The notes beneath the pieces were generated by a model, which was given only the letters and a program-made list of their open reading frames with translations, ran no database searches and was not told the DNA's origin. Shown here piece by piece: positions 34,782 to 43,852 of a stretch of 64,000 nt of DNA (position 1 is its first letter; each line of letters opens with the position of its first letter). Made by a program: the position numbers and the translations under genes. The stretch comes from Streptomyces sp. NBC_01497. Its GTDB lineage: Bacteria; Actinomycetota; Actinomycetes; Streptomycetales; Streptomycetaceae. The DNA is taken from the NCBI RefSeq assembly GCF_036250695.1, contig NZ_CP109427.1, positions 310,001 through 374,000 on the forward strand, given 5' to 3'.

Positions 34782-35885
34782 ATGAACGCACGCCCCTGGC
34801 CACGTCCGACACGCGGCAACCTGCGGTTGGCCGCCGTGCTCGGTCTGCTGACCGTCACCGCGATCTGGGGCGCCACGTTCCTGGTCGTCAAGGACGCCAC
34901 CGCGCACATGTCCGTATGGGGCTTCCTGGCATGGCGGTTCGGGATCGCCGCGGTGGCGATGGCCGCGCTGCGGCCGGCCGCCGTCCTGCGCATCCGGCGC
35001 GACACGCTGGGCCCGGGGGCGGGCGCGGGACTGCTGCTGGGCGCCTCGTACATCCTGCAGACCTTCGGGCTGCAGCACACCTCGGCCGCCATCAGCGGGT
35101 TCCTGACCGGTCTCTTCGTCGTCTTCACACCGGTGCTCGCGCTGCTCCTGCTGCGCGAACGGCTCTCGCCGCCGGCATGGGCGGCCGTTGTGACCGCCGC
35201 TGTCGGCCTCGGCCTGATCACCATCACCGGCGTGGCGTTCGGCGCCGGTGAGGTGCTCACCCTGCTGTGCGCCGTCTGCTTCGCGCTGCACCTGCTGGCC
35301 CTCGGACGCTGGTCGCCGGGGCGTGACGCCTACGCACTGACCGTCGTACAGCTCGGGACGGCCTGTCTGATGAGCGTTCTCGGTGGGCTCGTCCAGGGGC
35401 CCTCCGGGCTGCGGCCGCCGGAGAACTGGAGTGCGTGGACGGGTGTCCTCGTCACCGCACTGCTGGCCTCCGCCTTCGCCTACATGGTGCAGACGTGGGC
35501 CCAGACGCACATGACACCCACACAGGCGGCGGTGGTGCTGACCATGGAACCGGTCTTCGCGGGGGTCTTCGCCGTCCTGGTCGGCGGCGAGCGCCTGACG
35601 ATCGCCACCCTCGTGGGAGGCGCACTGGTCGTGGCGGCGATGTTCCTGGTGGAGGTCCCCGGCGCGTCGTCCGGGAAGGACCCGCAGACCGTCGATTCCG
35701 CACCGCCCGCCTCAGGAGGCGGGCCCGGCGGGACCGACGCGACCGGCAAGGCGGACAGGGGGGCCGGAGGAAGGTCCGGCGACGCGGAAACCGGAGGAAG
35801 CACCGGCAAGTCCGATGATGCCCGCGCGTCCGGCGCGACAGCCGGTGCGCGCCGGAGGGACACGCCGGACGAGGCGACGCGATGA
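34782..35885 (+). CDS. EamA/DMT-family exporter
   Basis: The 367-residue protein has ten helices in two EamA repeats (about residues 10-145 and 150-290): AIWGATFLVVKDA in helix 1, SAAISGFLTGLFVVFTPVLA, and MTPTQAAVVLTMEPVFAGVF near the end. Members export amino acids and small metabolites. A hydrophilic Gly/Asp/Ser/Arg tail of about 75 residues follows the last helix and is low-complexity, probably cytoplasmic. GGAAGGA precedes the ATG. It lies 78 bases after the sulfotransferase gene, in the same operon, so it is the likely exporter of the cluster product and may serve as self-protection. Confidence 0.88.
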   Translation: MNARPWPRPTRGNLRLAAVLGLLTVTAIWGATFLVVKDATAHMSVWGFLAWRFGIAAVAMAALRPAAVLRIRRDTLGPGAGAGLLLGASYILQTFGLQHTSAAISGFLTGLFVVFTPVLALLLLRERLSPPAWAAVVTAAVGLGLITITGVAFGAGEVLTLLCAVCFALHLLALGRWSPGRDAYALTVVQLGTACLMSVLGGLVQGPSGLRPPENWSAWTGVLVTALLASAFAYMVQTWAQTHMTPTQAAVVLTMEPVFAGVFAVLVGGERLTIATLVGGALVVAAMFLVEVPGASSGKDPQTVDSAPPASGGGPGGTDATGKADRGAGGRSGDAETGGSTGKSDDARASGATAGARRRDTPDEATR

Positions 35886-35901
35886 GCGGCCGGCAGCAAC
35901 G

Positions 35902-36555
35902 TCAGAGCAGGCCGGAGCTGAAGACGAACGAGACGAGCTGAGCCCGGTCGCGCACACCCAGCTTGTGCCGTAAGCGGTAGATGTGGGTCCGTACGGTCGC
36001 CACGCCGATCACGAGATACGTGGCGATCTCCTCGACCGACCTGCCCTCGCCCACCAGCAGCAGCACCTCCCGCTCGCGCGGGGTCAGCGACTCGACCTGC
36101 GGATCGGGTTCCGGGTCGGGGCCGAAGTCCTGGCTGCGAAACCACCCGACGAGCCGGCCCGTCACACTCGGCGCGAGCGTCACCTCACCCCGTGCGGCCG
36201 CCCTGACGGCCATCAGGACCTGCTCCGGCCGGGTCTCCTTCTCTATGAGGGTGCGCACGCCGGCCTTCAGCAGCGTCTCGACCGTCCGGTCCGTTATGTC
36301 GCTGGTGAACACGACGATCTTCGACTGCGCCTCACGGGAATCCTCATGGAGCAGCCGATGGATGAATTCCATTCCGTCCATGCCGTCCGGATGAAGGTCT
36401 GTTATCACCACATCGGGATCGGTCCTCCGGGCCATGATCAGCCCTTCCACCGCGCTGCCGGTGACCGCCACGTCCGTCACGTCGGCCACGGATTCGAATA
36501 AAGTCTTCAGTCCGTCCCGGACAACAGGAACGGAGTCACACACAAGGACACGCAT
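35902..36555 (-). CDS. response regulator, NarL/LuxR type
   Basis: The 217-residue protein has a receiver domain (residues 1-120) with an acidic start MRVLVCDS, the phosphoacceptor Asp53 in VVITDLHPDGMDGMEF, Thr/Ser in FTSDIT and Lys in LIEKETRP. A LuxR helix-turn-helix follows (about 148-213): SLTPREREVLLLVGEGRS, then VEEIATYLVIGVATVRTHIY. No sensor kinase gene is adjacent, so it is an orphan regulator. GGAG stands before the ATG at 36555. It converges with the exporter gene and ends the cluster. It is the only regulator in the cluster and probably controls the divergent promoter region at 33.6-33.9 kb. Confidence 0.92.
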   Translation of the reverse strand: MRVLVCDSVPVVRDGLKTLFESVADVTDVAVTGSAVEGLIMARRTDPDVVITDLHPDGMDGMEFIHRLLHEDSREAQSKIVVFTSDITDRTVETLLKAGVRTLIEKETRPEQVLMAVRAAARGEVTLAPSVTGRLVGWFRSQDFGPDPEPDPQVESLTPREREVLLLVGEGRSVEEIATYLVIGVATVRTHIYRLRHKLGVRDRAQLVSFVFSSGLL

Positions 36556-37277
36556 CGTCAATCTCCACGTCTGCACGGATGAGCGGTCGGTGTTGACGGC
36601 GGACGGCCACTCGGCACGGGCGCCGCCGGTGAGCGTATGACTCTCGCGCCACGGCCGGAACGGAGACCGGGCACATTCAGCACTCCGGAAACACCTTCAG
36701 GCCGACCTTGGGGTGGAGCGACAGGCCGGCCAAAAGTGCACCGCAAAACAGAACACCGCGCATCGAGTGAAGAATGCCGCGCTCGTCCATTGCTCCGGGC
36801 CGAGTCCGCCGCTCGCGCGGCGGAGGTTCTCTATCACCCCCGGCATGCTGGGTCGCTGACCCAACTCTGCTTCCCCCTCTCCACGCCCCCAAGCGCCCCA
36901 TCCATGCCAACGAACCTCTGTTTCCCGGGATTTGACCTTCGGACGACGACGGACGACGAGACCCCGGGGAGAGGGACGGGAGAGAGGGCTGCTCGGGGGG
37001 TGCGGTCGACCCGGGGGTGCACCCGGGTGCTGTCCGGATGGCCACGCTGTCCTTGCGGGAACCGCCGGCGAGGCAGGAGCGCGAGCGATGGGCCGAGGTG
37101 ATCGATGATGCGGTCACCTGCTGCAGCACTGACCCGAAGGCGCGTGGCGACGACTGACCCACCGCCCCCGAATCGCTGATCCGTCCATGGGCGCCTCCCG
37201 GGTCCGCGACCTCGGCACCTGCGGCCCCCTACGGAAGGCGTGGCCCCGGGACGCAGCATGCCCCCACTCCACGTACA
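36556..37277. other. intergenic region right of the LysW cluster
   Basis: About 720 bases hold the regulator's promoter side at the left and the 3' side of corA at the right. No open frame carries recognisable motifs. It marks the cluster boundary. Confidence 0.45.
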
Positions 37278-37309
37278 CCGGAGGGGGCGCTTTGCCCCCC
37301 GCGCTCCGG
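37278..37309 (-). terminator. probable corA terminator
   Basis: GGGGGC and GCCCCC form a six-base-pair stem around a GCTTT loop, and CCGGAG with CTCCGG extend it outward. It begins ten bases after the corA stop on the minus strand. There is no T run, as is common for streptomycete terminators. Confidence 0.6.
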
Positions 37310-37318
37310 GGAACGGCG

Positions 37319-38374
37319 TCAGATCCAGTCCTTGCGGCTGAAAACGAGGTACAGCGCCAGTGCCAGCAACACGATGACGCCGCTGGAGACGGCGAACCCC
37401 CACTCGTGAGCGAAGCCCGGGTACGGGACGTTCTGCCCGTAGAATCCGGTCACCGCGGTGGGCACGGCGATGATCGCCGCCCAGCTGGTCACCTTCTTCA
37501 TGATGGTGTTCACCCGGTTGGCCTGGACGGCCAGGTTCGTCTCCACGACCGAGTTCATCAGGTCGCGCAATGACTCGGTCCATTCGGTGGCCCGCAGCAC
37601 GTGGTCATAGACCTCCTGGTAATAGGGCGCGAGCGGCACGGTGACGAGTCGGAGGCCAGGGCGCATCAGGGTGTTGACGACCTCCCGCATCGGCAGCACC
37701 GTCCGCCGCAGGTCGACGAGTGACCTGCGCAGGACGAGTACCTGCCGCTGAACGGCGAGAACCTGTTCCCGCCCCTCGGCGAACACCAGGTCCTCCAGCT
37801 TCTCGATGGAGTCGTCGAGCGCTTGGACGGCACGGAAGTGCCCGTCGACGAGAAGGTCCAACAGGCCGTGAAGCAAGAACCCGACGCCCTCGGAGGCCAG
37901 TTCCGGGGAGCCGTCCCAGCGGGCCATCACCTCGTCGATGTCGATCCCGGGACTCTTACGGACGGTGATCAGCGCCTGGTTGGTGACGAACGCCGCGATT
38001 TCGCTGACGGACAGCGCGTCGCCGTCCTCGCCGACACTCGTCGCGTAGGCGTTCAGGTAGATGTGCGTGCGGTAATGATCGATCTTCGGGCGCTGGCCCT
38101 GGTGCAGGGCGTGCTCCACCGCGAGCTCGTGCAGACCACACTCTTCACCGATCACCGCGAATTCGTCATGCTCGGGCTCATAGAGGTCGAGCCAGATGAC
38201 CGAGGCCGGATCGCGGAGGTACTCGGAGACGTCCTGGACGGGGAAATTCTCGGAGATCAGAGTGCCGTTGCGGTAGAGGCGGGTGCGCACCATGGACGCC
38301 GAGGGTAGCCGTCCGCGCCGCTCCCACCCGCGGTCGGCTCGCCGCCGTTGTTCCACGGACGCCGGACGCGACAC
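37319..38374 (-). CDS. corA: CorA-family divalent cation transporter
   Basis: The 351-residue protein has the soluble N-terminal domain, the long stalk helix (about residues 175-285) and two C-terminal helices. The CorA pore signature GMN is replaced by GQN (TGFYGQNVPYP near residue 318) at the end of the first membrane helix, and the short charged tail SRKDWI follows. CorA channels bring in magnesium or cobalt as pentamers. The GTG at 38374 is preceded by GGAAGGGTGAAGG. A later ATG at 38293 has no ribosome site but would begin closer to the conserved core, so the first 27 residues are uncertain. It is monocistronic with a terminator hairpin. Confidence 0.9.
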   Translation of the reverse strand: MSRPASVEQRRRADRGWERRGRLPSASMVRTRLYRNGTLISENFPVQDVSEYLRDPASVIWLDLYEPEHDEFAVIGEECGLHELAVEHALHQGQRPKIDHYRTHIYLNAYATSVGEDGDALSVSEIAAFVTNQALITVRKSPGIDIDEVMARWDGSPELASEGVGFLLHGLLDLLVDGHFRAVQALDDSIEKLEDLVFAEGREQVLAVQRQVLVLRRSLVDLRRTVLPMREVVNTLMRPGLRLVTVPLAPYYQEVYDHVLRATEWTESLRDLMNSVVETNLAVQANRVNTIMKKVTSWAAIIAVPTAVTGFYGQNVPYPGFAHEWGFAVSSGVIVLLALALYLVFSRKDWI

Positions 38375-38431
38375 CCTTCACCCTTCCGGCCGGACGAACG
38401 ACCGGTCCGGTACCGCGCCGGGGGCGAAGCA

Positions 38432-38773
38432 ATGCACGCCGAGGCCTGGCGGGTCCTGGCCCCGGGCGGGCGGCCGGCCCGGTGGGATGTGACGGCCGGT
38501 CCGGTCCAGCCACTCCACTTCCCCGTCATGTGGGCGGAGCGCGCCGAACTGAGTCACCTGGTGACCCCGGAGCGCCTGCGCGAGACCCTTGAGGAGGTCG
38601 GGTTCGAGCTCATCGCGTGGAACGACCTGACGGCGCTTCACGCCTGCGCGACGCCTGACCGACGCTGGCTTCGGGCAGCGGAGCAGGGCCCCGAGCCGAC
38701 GGACGCGGCATCACCCGGCAGCCTCACCGCACCGCACCGCACCGCACCGCACCGGCTGAAGGGACCGTGCTGA
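38432..38773 (+). pseudogene. C-terminal remnant of a SAM methyltransferase
   Basis: The frame begins abruptly with MHAEAWRVLAPGGRPARWDV, the region just after the SAM-binding half of a ubiE-like methyltransferase. It continues FPVMWAERAELSHLVTPERL, then TLEEVGFELIAWNDLTAL, typical of the same fold. The SAM-binding N-terminal half (about 130 residues with a VLDVGCG-type loop) is missing and the 3' end drifts into a six-copy CACCG repeat. No ribosome site is evident. It is a truncated gene, possibly left by a deletion next to corA. Confidence 0.6.
38725..38754. repeat. six-copy CACCG microsatellite
   Basis: CACCG is repeated six times without interruption. It lies at the end of the methyltransferase remnant and fits slippage in non-selected sequence. 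Confidence 0.85.
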
Positions 38774-39036
38774 GGCAAGGGTGCGGGCCGCTCACCGTGC
38801 CTTCCGGCGCGGGGGTCCCGTTTTCTCGGGCCGCTGTCAGTGCCACCGCCTGCCCCGGCCTGACCAGCGCCCTCATCCGCAGTCCGTCACTCACCTGGCG
38901 AGCCGGTTGACCCGGCAGGCCATGCGGCCGACGAACGTGCGGGGTGCCATGAACACACGCCTGGGTGAAGGCCCCTGACCCCCGCGCCCGTCCCCGTGCC
39001 CACCCCGGCGAGGTGTGGGCACGGGGACGGGCAACG

Positions 39037-39846
39037 TCAGCAGCCGTCGCTTCCGGCGGCCGGTACGACATCGGGGTGCTGCCCCAAGGTCGCACGAAGG
39101 ATCAGTGTGTCCGCCTGCCAGGTGAGCGGCGAGGAGTACGAGGCGTACTCGTAGCAACCGCCCTGGTGCAGGCCCCCGATGATGCCGCTCACCTCGGTCA
39201 GATGGGTGCCGGGCAGCTCGGACAGCCACGGGCTGCCGCTGCTGCCGCCCACGTAGCCGTGGCAGTCGAATCCGGGGAATCCGTCCGTGTAGGCGACCGT
39301 GACCGAGCAGCGGATCGGCAGGTCGTCGATGCCGGCGTTGTAGGCGACGTCCGTGATGGCCTGACCCGCGCGGGGCGCGGGACCGAGGACGTTGGCGCCC
39401 GTCACGTCCTGGATCGCGGTCTTGCGGTGGCCGACCGACCGGTCGGCGACTTGCAGGATGGCGTAGTCGTACCGCGGGTCCTGACCGCTGCTCCACCGTG
39501 GGTCGACGTAGGCGTGAGTCACGGTCCATACACCGTACGGGGTGCGGCCGTTGCGATAGCCGGGGGCGAACTCCCAGCCGGCAGCCGTTCCCGAGACGCA
39601 GTGCGCGGCGGTCAGGAGGAGGTCGTGGTGGGGGCTCGCCACCACGCTGGCGGTGCACTCGTGGTGCTGGTCGAGCCCGTCGCGGAACAGGGGGCCCACG
39701 GTGGACGTACCGTCGAACGCGGTGGCCGTAGGAGTCCCGGGCGGCGCGGGCGGGTCGGCCAGCGCGGGTGTGGCGGACATGATCCCCATCGCCACCAGTG
39801 CCGTCGCGAGCACCGTGGCCACCCGGGCTCGGGAGAATCTGATCAT
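39037..39846 (-). CDS. secreted trypsin-like serine protease
   Basis: The 269-residue protein has a signal peptide (VATVLATALVAMGIMSATPALA-DP). The chymotrypsin-like triad is visible: His in LLTAAHCVSG, Asp in RYDYAILQVAD and Ser in YVGGSSGSPWLS. Six or so Cys residues suggest extracellular disulfides. The GGSSGSPW form, instead of GDSGGP, places it with the V8/glutamyl-endopeptidase-like or trypsin-like group of actinobacteria, so specificity is open. GAAGGG precedes the ATG. It appears monocistronic. Confidence 0.9.
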   Translation of the reverse strand: MIRFSRARVATVLATALVAMGIMSATPALADPPAPPGTPTATAFDGTSTVGPLFRDGLDQHHECTASVVASPHHDLLLTAAHCVSGTAAGWEFAPGYRNGRTPYGVWTVTHAYVDPRWSSGQDPRYDYAILQVADRSVGHRKTAIQDVTGANVLGPAPRAGQAITDVAYNAGIDDLPIRCSVTVAYTDGFPGFDCHGYVGGSSGSPWLSELPGTHLTEVSGIIGGLHQGGCYEYASYSSPLTWQADTLILRATLGQHPDVVPAAGSDGC

Positions 39847-40148
39847 GTGTGGGACCCTTCACTCGAACGGCCGGCTGGAGTCGGCTGGCTATGTGGATAT
39901 AAGACACCGGATGTGCTGGTCAGCGGATCAGCGGACGCCGATCAGTGGACGATCGTCCCCTGACCCCGCAGGCCCACGGCTCCGCACATGACATCGGCCC
40001 GGACCGGAGTGCCGCCGGTTCCCAGCACGATGCGGAACGCTACCCCCCGATCCGTCGGCGGAACAGGGGTGTTGGGTCTACTGCCCAGACCAGCTCCCAC
40101 AACCTGGGCGAAGCGGAATCAACAGGCGTCCTGTTGCCATCACTCCTG
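39847..40148. other. intergenic region between protease and truncated epimerase
   Basis: About 300 bases. The left part should hold the protease promoter. I see no gene, and in particular no continuation of the truncated epimerase gene that ends at 40149. Confidence 0.4.
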
Positions 40149-40538
40149 CTACGAGCAGCGTCGGTGATCAACCGGCGTGGCGGGCCGGCCCTCGACCAGA
40201 CCGGAGAGAGGCGCGGCGACAACGAACGGGCGGTCGGTCCCGGCCAGGGCGTCGCCGAGGGTCTGGACCGCGGCGCGTTCGCAGCGGTCGGACTCCGCGG
40301 GGTTGCCCCAGTCGTGCTTGTTGGCCAGGTGGATGACCGCGTCCGCCTGGGCGGCGCCTCGTTGCAGCGAGGCGAGATCGTCCAGGTCACCGCGGACGAC
40401 GCCGGCGCCCTTGGCCACGAGAGCCTGCTCGGCCCGGTCGGATCGGGCCAGGCCGACGACGTGGTGGCCCGTCGAGATGAGTTCGTCGACAACGGCGGAT
40501 CCGATCCAGCCGGTCGCTCCAGTGACAAATGCACGCAT
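40149..40538 (-). pseudogene. truncated NAD(P)-dependent epimerase/dehydratase
   Basis: The first 120 residues are a sound extended-SDR start: MRAFVTGATGWIGSAVVDEL (NAD(P) loop), GVVRGDLDDLASLQRGAAQ, ADAVIHLANKHDWG and VVAAPLSGLVEGRPAT. The frame then ends after ten unrelated residues, at 129 in total, against about 290 for the family. The catalytic YxxxK region and the C-terminal half are missing and not found downstream. GGAGGTC stands eight bases before the ATG, so the 5' end is still functional-looking. A 3' deletion or frameshift with loss of the rest is the best reading. Confidence 0.7.
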
Positions 40539-40644
40539 GAGCGTGACCTCCTTCGCCCGGAAAGGGGCAAGTGATGGATGGAGAGGGAGGGGAGTGCCCT
40601 GACCACGGCGCGGGCGCCGCGTCAGGTGGTGTGTGGGCCCTCGG

Positions 40645-42020
40645 CTACCGCGGCGCGATCCGGTGGGCCCGGCGGGCCCCTGCGACGACGAGGGCTCCGG
40701 CAAGGAGCACGACGAGTGCGGCGGCGCGCAGCGCGGTGTCAGCGCCGTGGGTGAATGCCTCGGTGACGGCGGTGTGGTCGGCTGGCGCCGGCATGAGCGC
40801 TTCCTGCACCGTGTGCGGGAGCGGCGAGTGACGGCTCAGGTCGGTGGGCAGGTGGTCGGTGAACCCCGCGGTGACGATGGTGCCGACGACAGCCACGCCC
40901 AGAGCGCTGCCCAGTTCGCGGGTCGCACGCTGCAGACCTCCGGCGATGCCCGCCCTCTCGACGGGCAGGGCCGAAAAGATCTGGGCGGTCAGACAGGGGG
41001 CGGCCAGCATGATGCCGAGCCCGACGACGAACAGGGCGACCGCGTACACGGGGTAGGCCATGGTCGAGGCGTACGAGGGGCCGAGGAGGCCGGCGCCGGT
41101 GAGTACGAAGGCCGCGCAGAGGGTCGCGGGGATGCCGAGGCGGCGGATGAGCCCGGGAACGTAGCGGGTGCCCACCAGGAGCGGGATGGTCAGCGGGATG
41201 ATCCCGAGCCCCGCCTCCAGGACGGAGAAGCCGCGTCCGTATTGCAGGAGTGAGGCGTTGACGTAGAAGAGTCCGAAGGTTTCCGAAGAACGTGATCGTC
41301 ATGCCGACGCCGGCGGTGCTGAGTGCTGGGCTGCGAAACAGCCGCGGGTCGAGCAGCGGATGGAAAACGCGCAGTTCGACACGCACCCAGCACAGGCCCA
41401 GCAGGATGCCGCAGGCGAAGGCGGCGAGGACGACCGTGCTGCCCCACCCCTGTTCGGGCCGTTCGATGATTCCGATCAGCAGTGACACGACGGCTGCCAC
41501 GCACAACAGCGTGCCGGGCAGGTCGAGGGTGCGCTCCTGCCGGGCGCTGCGCGGCGCCGACCGGGCCGCCCACACCGAGCAGCCGGCCGCGATGAGGGCG
41601 ACCGCCATGAACAGCGCGCGCCAGGAACCCGTACTCAGCACCGCGCCGCCCCCGACGTTGCCGACGACACCGCCGATTCCGGAGGCCGCCGCCCAGATGG
41701 CCGGCGCGTGCGGGCGGCGCCCGGGGGCAGTGGCGTGCAGGAGGATGCCGACGCAGTTGGGCAGGACGCAGGCGGCGCCGAGGCCCGTGACGGCGCGCCC
41801 GGCCAGCATGATCGCCACGTCCGGGGCCGTGGCCGACACGACAGCGCCGCAGGCGAATATGCCGAGCCCCGCCATGAGGACCCCCTTGCGGCCGAGCTTG
41901 TCGCCGGCCGCACCGGCGGGGATGACCAGGCAGGCGAAGATCACGACATAGGCGTCGACGATCCACAGCAGGTCCGACAGGTGCACCGCACGACACTCAG
42001 CCCTGATCGAGGCCGCCGCC
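40645..42020 (-). pseudogene. MFS drug-efflux pump (DHA2 type) with a frameshift
   Basis: Residues typical of a 14-helix DHA2 pump run from LLWIVDAYVVIFACLVIPAG and GDKLGRKGVLMAGLGIFACG to AGVGMTITFFGN near 41285. The frame then changes: FGLFYVNASLLQYGRGFSVL and the C-terminal half, with GTRYVPGLIRRLG and LPVERAGIAGGLQRATRELG, follow in a second frame to 40645. One extra C in the AACCTTCGG stretch around 41278-41283 accounts for the shift. The first membrane helix and start are not found upstream of 42020 in a sensible form. So the gene lacks its 5' end as well, or the reading there is also shifted. It lies beside the truncated epimerase gene, a decayed patch. Confidence 0.7.
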
Positions 42021-42382
42021 TTCCCGTTCCGCATCGCGTTCCTGCGATACCACGGGCCCGTTGTGGCCGGACCGGATCTGCGGTCCGCGACCGGCGCGGG
42101 GACAGAACGGGGGAGGGCTGCGCCCTGCTCCTCCTGCTCGCGGGCAGCGATCAACGCTACGTGAGCCCTGATGAGATGGAGGAGCTCAGGGCCGGCCACC
42201 AGGCGCCGAGGGACCTCCGACCTCCTGGTACGTCACCGTGCCTCGACGCGAGGGCCGGCAGCCCCGCGCAGGGTCCCCAGCCCGAACGCCGGACATGGGC
42301 CCCGCGCCCGGCCCACGCCTCTCAGGCCCATGAGCGGGCCCCGATCGCCACGGGCGCGCGGTCCTCCACCTCTGCCCGCTCG
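42021..42382. other. intergenic region between the MFS pseudogene and enolase
   Basis: No gene is supported. The right end is the 3' side of the enolase gene; no clear terminator stem was found. Confidence 0.4.
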
Positions 42383-43690
42383 TCAGGCCCGACGCAGTGC
42401 GGCGCGGCCCGCGAAGCGCGCAGAGTCACCCAACTCCTCTTCAATTCTGATCAGTTGGTTGTACTTGGCGGTGCGGTCCGAGCGGGAGAGCGAGCCCGTC
42501 TTGATCTGACCGCAGCCGGTCGCCACTGCCAGATCCGCGATGGTGGTGTCCTCCGTCTCGCCTGAGCGGTGTGACATGACAGCCGTCCAGCCCGCCTCGT
42601 GGGCCACGGCCACCGCGGTCAGCGCCTCGGTCAGGGTCCCGATCTGATTGACCTTGACCAGCACCGAGTTGCCGACGCCGGTGCGGATACCCTCGCGCAG
42701 CAGCGTCTCGTTGGTGCAGAACACGTCGTCCCCGGTGAGCTGACAGCGCTCGCCGACGCGGGCGGTCAACTCGCGCCAGCCCTCCAGGTCGTTCTCCGCC
42801 ATCGGGTCCTCGATGGAGAGGACCGGGTAGGCGTCGATGAGCCCGGCAAGGTGGTCGGCGTGCTCGGAGGGAGTACGGCGCACCCCCTCGCCCGCGTAGT
42901 CGTACAGCCCCTCGCGGAAGAACTCCGACGACGCCGGGTCCATGACCAGGCCGATGTCCGTGCCGGGACGGTAGCCGGTGCGCTCGATGGCGGTCATCAC
43001 GAAGTCGAGGGCCTCCTCGGCGGTACGCAGCGCCGGCGCGAAGCCCCCCTCGTCGCCGACGCCCGTGGAGTGCCCGGCGGCCAGCAGATCGCGGCGCAGG
43101 GTGTGGAAGACCTCGCTGCCCATGCGGACGGCTTCGGCAAAGGTGTCCGCGCCCACGGGCGCGATCATGAACTCCTGGAAATCCAGCGGGTTGTCGGCGT
43201 GGGCGCCGCCGTTGACGATGTTCATCATCGGCAGGGGCAGGAGGTGGGCGTCCGCGCCGCCGAGGTAGCGGTAGAGGGGCTGGCGGTGGGCCGTCGCAGC
43301 GGCCTTGGCGGCGGCGAGGGAGACGCCGAGGATCGCGTTGGCGCCGAGCCGGGACTTCGTGGCGGTGCCGTCGAGGGCGACCAGCGCGGCGTCGAGACCC
43401 GCCTGGTCCCCCGCGTCCCGGCCGCGCACCGACGCCGCGATCTCCCCGTTGACGTGGGCCACCGCGCGGTCGACGCCCTTGCCGTGCCAGCGCGACGCGT
43501 CTCCGTCGCGCAGTTCCACGGCCTCCCGAGCGCCGGTGGAGGCACCGGAGGGGACCGCCGCGCGCCCGAGGGACCCGTCCGCCAGGACCACGTCGACCTC
43601 GACCGTGGGGTTGCCCCGGCTGTCGATGATCCGGCGGGCGGTGACGGTCTCGATAGCGGCGTCAATGGTTCCGACTGCCTGTGCGGACAT
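42383..43690 (-). CDS. eno: enolase (second-type paralogue)
   Basis: Enolase converts 2-phosphoglycerate to phosphoenolpyruvate. The 435-residue protein has [32 protein letters not shown], the [20 protein letters not shown] block, the metal ligands in [23 protein letters not shown] and TGDDVFCTN. It also has the catalytic Lys in [30 protein letters not shown] and [17 protein letters not shown]. Streptomycetes commonly have a main eno near ftsB and a second copy. This one stands outside the usual housekeeping context and diverges from a MarR gene, so it is the regulated copy. GGGAAGGAAC precedes the ATG at 43690; there are 28 further in-frame codons upstream without a site. Confidence 0.95.
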   Translation of the reverse strand: MSAQAVGTIDAAIETVTARRIIDSRGNPTVEVDVVLADGSLGRAAVPSGASTGAREAVELRDGDASRWHGKGVDRAVAHVNGEIAASVRGRDAGDQAGLDAALVALDGTATKSRLGANAILGVSLAAAKAAATAHRQPLYRYLGGADAHLLPLPMMNIVNGGAHADNPLDFQEFMIAPVGADTFAEAVRMGSEVFHTLRRDLLAAGHSTGVGDEGGFAPALRTAEEALDFVMTAIERTGYRPGTDIGLVMDPASSEFFREGLYDYAGEGVRRTPSEHADHLAGLIDAYPVLSIEDPMAENDLEGWRELTARVGERCQLTGDDVFCTNETLLREGIRTGVGNSVLVKVNQIGTLTEALTAVAVAHEAGWTAVMSHRSGETEDTTIADLAVATGCGQIKTGSLSRSDRTAKYNQLIRIEEELGDSARFAGRAALRRA

Positions 43691-43768
43691 GGGAGTTCCT
43701 TCCCGTTGTCGTATGCCGCGACCCCGGCTGCGACGGCGCTGGCGCTGAGCCCGACCAGGCAAACAATA

Positions 43769-43805
43769 CAGCAATGCTGCTCAGTTTTGCTGTACAGCAT
43801 TGCTG
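43769..43805. promoter_or_regulatory. repeated palindromes between eno and marR
   Basis: Two CAGCA-N-TGCTG palindromes (43769-43779 and 43795-43805) are reverse complements of each other. Between them lies a third, perfect 12-base palindrome TGCTGTACAGCA (43788-43799) overlapping the second. The array sits midway between the divergent starts and is the likely operator of the MarR protein. Confidence 0.65.
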
Positions 43806-43852
43806 TGCAGGTCAGAAGCACAGCCACGCTGACCAACGGGGTAAAGTGCCGT

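Noticed and set aside
42599..43852. Long plus-strand frame continuous with the MarR gene
   Set aside because: Only the last 140 codons match MarR; the rest is antisense to enolase. MarR was started at 43853.
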